Shown here piece by piece: positions 63,763 through 64,000 of a DNA stretch of 64,000 nt; the first letter of the stretch is position 1; every line of letters begins with the position of its first letter. The translations under genes were made by a program, and so were the position numbers. Below the pieces are notes generated by a model, which saw only the letters and a list, made by a program, of their open reading frames with translations, ran no database searches and was not told the DNA's origin. The DNA comes from a bacterium. Lineage in GTDB: Bacteria; Planctomycetota; JAFGQW01. The DNA is taken from assembly GCA_030426805.1 (NCBI GenBank), contig JAUHXU010000001.1, forward strand, positions 1,390,861 to 1,454,860, written 5' to 3'.

Positions 63763-64000
63763 TCACCGAGGCAATTCGATGACCTTCACCCACGAGTAAA
63801 GTTGGGCGGGGTCGGACGGCTGGTAATCCTGGACGAGCGTTTCGAGCGTCGGCTCCGCGAGTCCGGAGAACCGCACCCTGCCGTCGACTTCGATCGTGAC
63901 CGGCCGGTCGAGGTCGAGCAGCTTGTGGTTGAGGCGGAACATGAGTTGGGCGATCCCGCGCGTCGTCGCCGTGATCCGGTTGCGGTCCTTGTCGATCGTC
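63763..64000 (-). CDS. C-terminus of a probable hydrolase or secreted protein (partial)
   Basis: A frame open from the window edge to TGA 63763-63765 gives 78 residues containing IDKDRNRITATTRGIAQLMF, RLNHKLLDLDRPVTIEVDG and SWVKVIELPR at the end. The LLDLDRPVTIEVDGRVRFSG stretch resembles the C-terminal beta region of bacterial alpha/beta-hydrolase-like exported proteins, where DLDxPVxVxxNG is common. The rest of the gene is outside the window. It stops 42 bases upstream of the RAYT start on the same strand. Family assignment is weak. Confidence 0.5.
   Translation of the reverse strand, partial: TIDKDRNRITATTRGIAQLMFRLNHKLLDLDRPVTIEVDGRVRFSGLAEPTLETLVQDYQPSDPAQLYSWVKVIELPR

Overview
The window is a GC-rich bacterial chromosome segment, close to fully coding. 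Genes often overlap by 1-4 bases (ATGA, GTGA, TTGA, TGATG, TAATG), so most same-strand runs look like translationally coupled operons. The best guess for the source is a planctomycete-like bacterium. The reasons are the Alternative Complex III plus A2-type caa3 oxidase operon, the ECF sigma factor paired with a VWA/DUF3520 membrane protein, two secreted proteins sharing a C-terminal domain I associate with marine planctomycetes, and the ThiS/ThiG and LUD gene set. This is inference; there is no rRNA gene in the window to settle it.

Layout. 0-9.8 kb: start of a secreted protein, fumC, a LutB-LutC fusion, an M28B peptidase, a transglutaminase-like lipoprotein, a YedE selenium/sulfur transporter with a small membrane partner, and a DUF5685 protein with a Cys-rich tail. 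9.8-13.9 kb: sucB and sucA. 14.0-24.8 kb: a redox and light-damage region. It holds a Spx/ArsC-fold gene with an in-frame UGA at its redox site and a SECIS-like hairpin (a probable new selenoprotein), a class I photolyase, a SelL-related membrane redox protein, a MerR-B12 (LitR/CarH-like) regulator, a six-gene overlapping lipid-modification operon (desaturase, FAD enzyme, DUF1365, CFA synthase, DUF1295, methyltransferase) and a divergent ECF sigma gene that seems to start with AUC. 24.8-28.5 kb: a DUF523/TudS-like protein, a CNNM/CBS protein, a secreted protein and a SRAP protein.

28.5-46.7 kb is respiratory: ctaB and a DUF3179 protein, then on the minus strand a continuous operon from actA to actF, a small membrane protein, SCO, caa3 oxidase subunits and a DUF3841-like gene, with ctaA divergent at its head. 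Quinol oxidised by ACIII would feed the caa3 oxidase directly; CtaB/CtaA make its heme A and SCO loads CuA. 46.7-54.1 kb: a PEP-binding-domain protein, a second secreted protein, a tandem rhodanese with Cys-rich tracts, and a DUF2064/DUF547/GT2 set like those in arsenosugar clusters. 54.1-59.7 kb: glutamate dehydrogenase, an unrecognised conserved protein and fumarylacetoacetase in one operon, then thiS-thiG-lutA. LutA lies about 55 kb from its LutBC partner. 59.7-64 kb: ECF sigma factor and VWA protein, a RAYT transposase with two 47-bp REP-like repeats whose stems covary, and the C-terminus of a further protein.

The most notable item is the hidden selenoprotein gene at 13,981-14,319 (minus), which ordinary gene calling breaks at its UGA codon.
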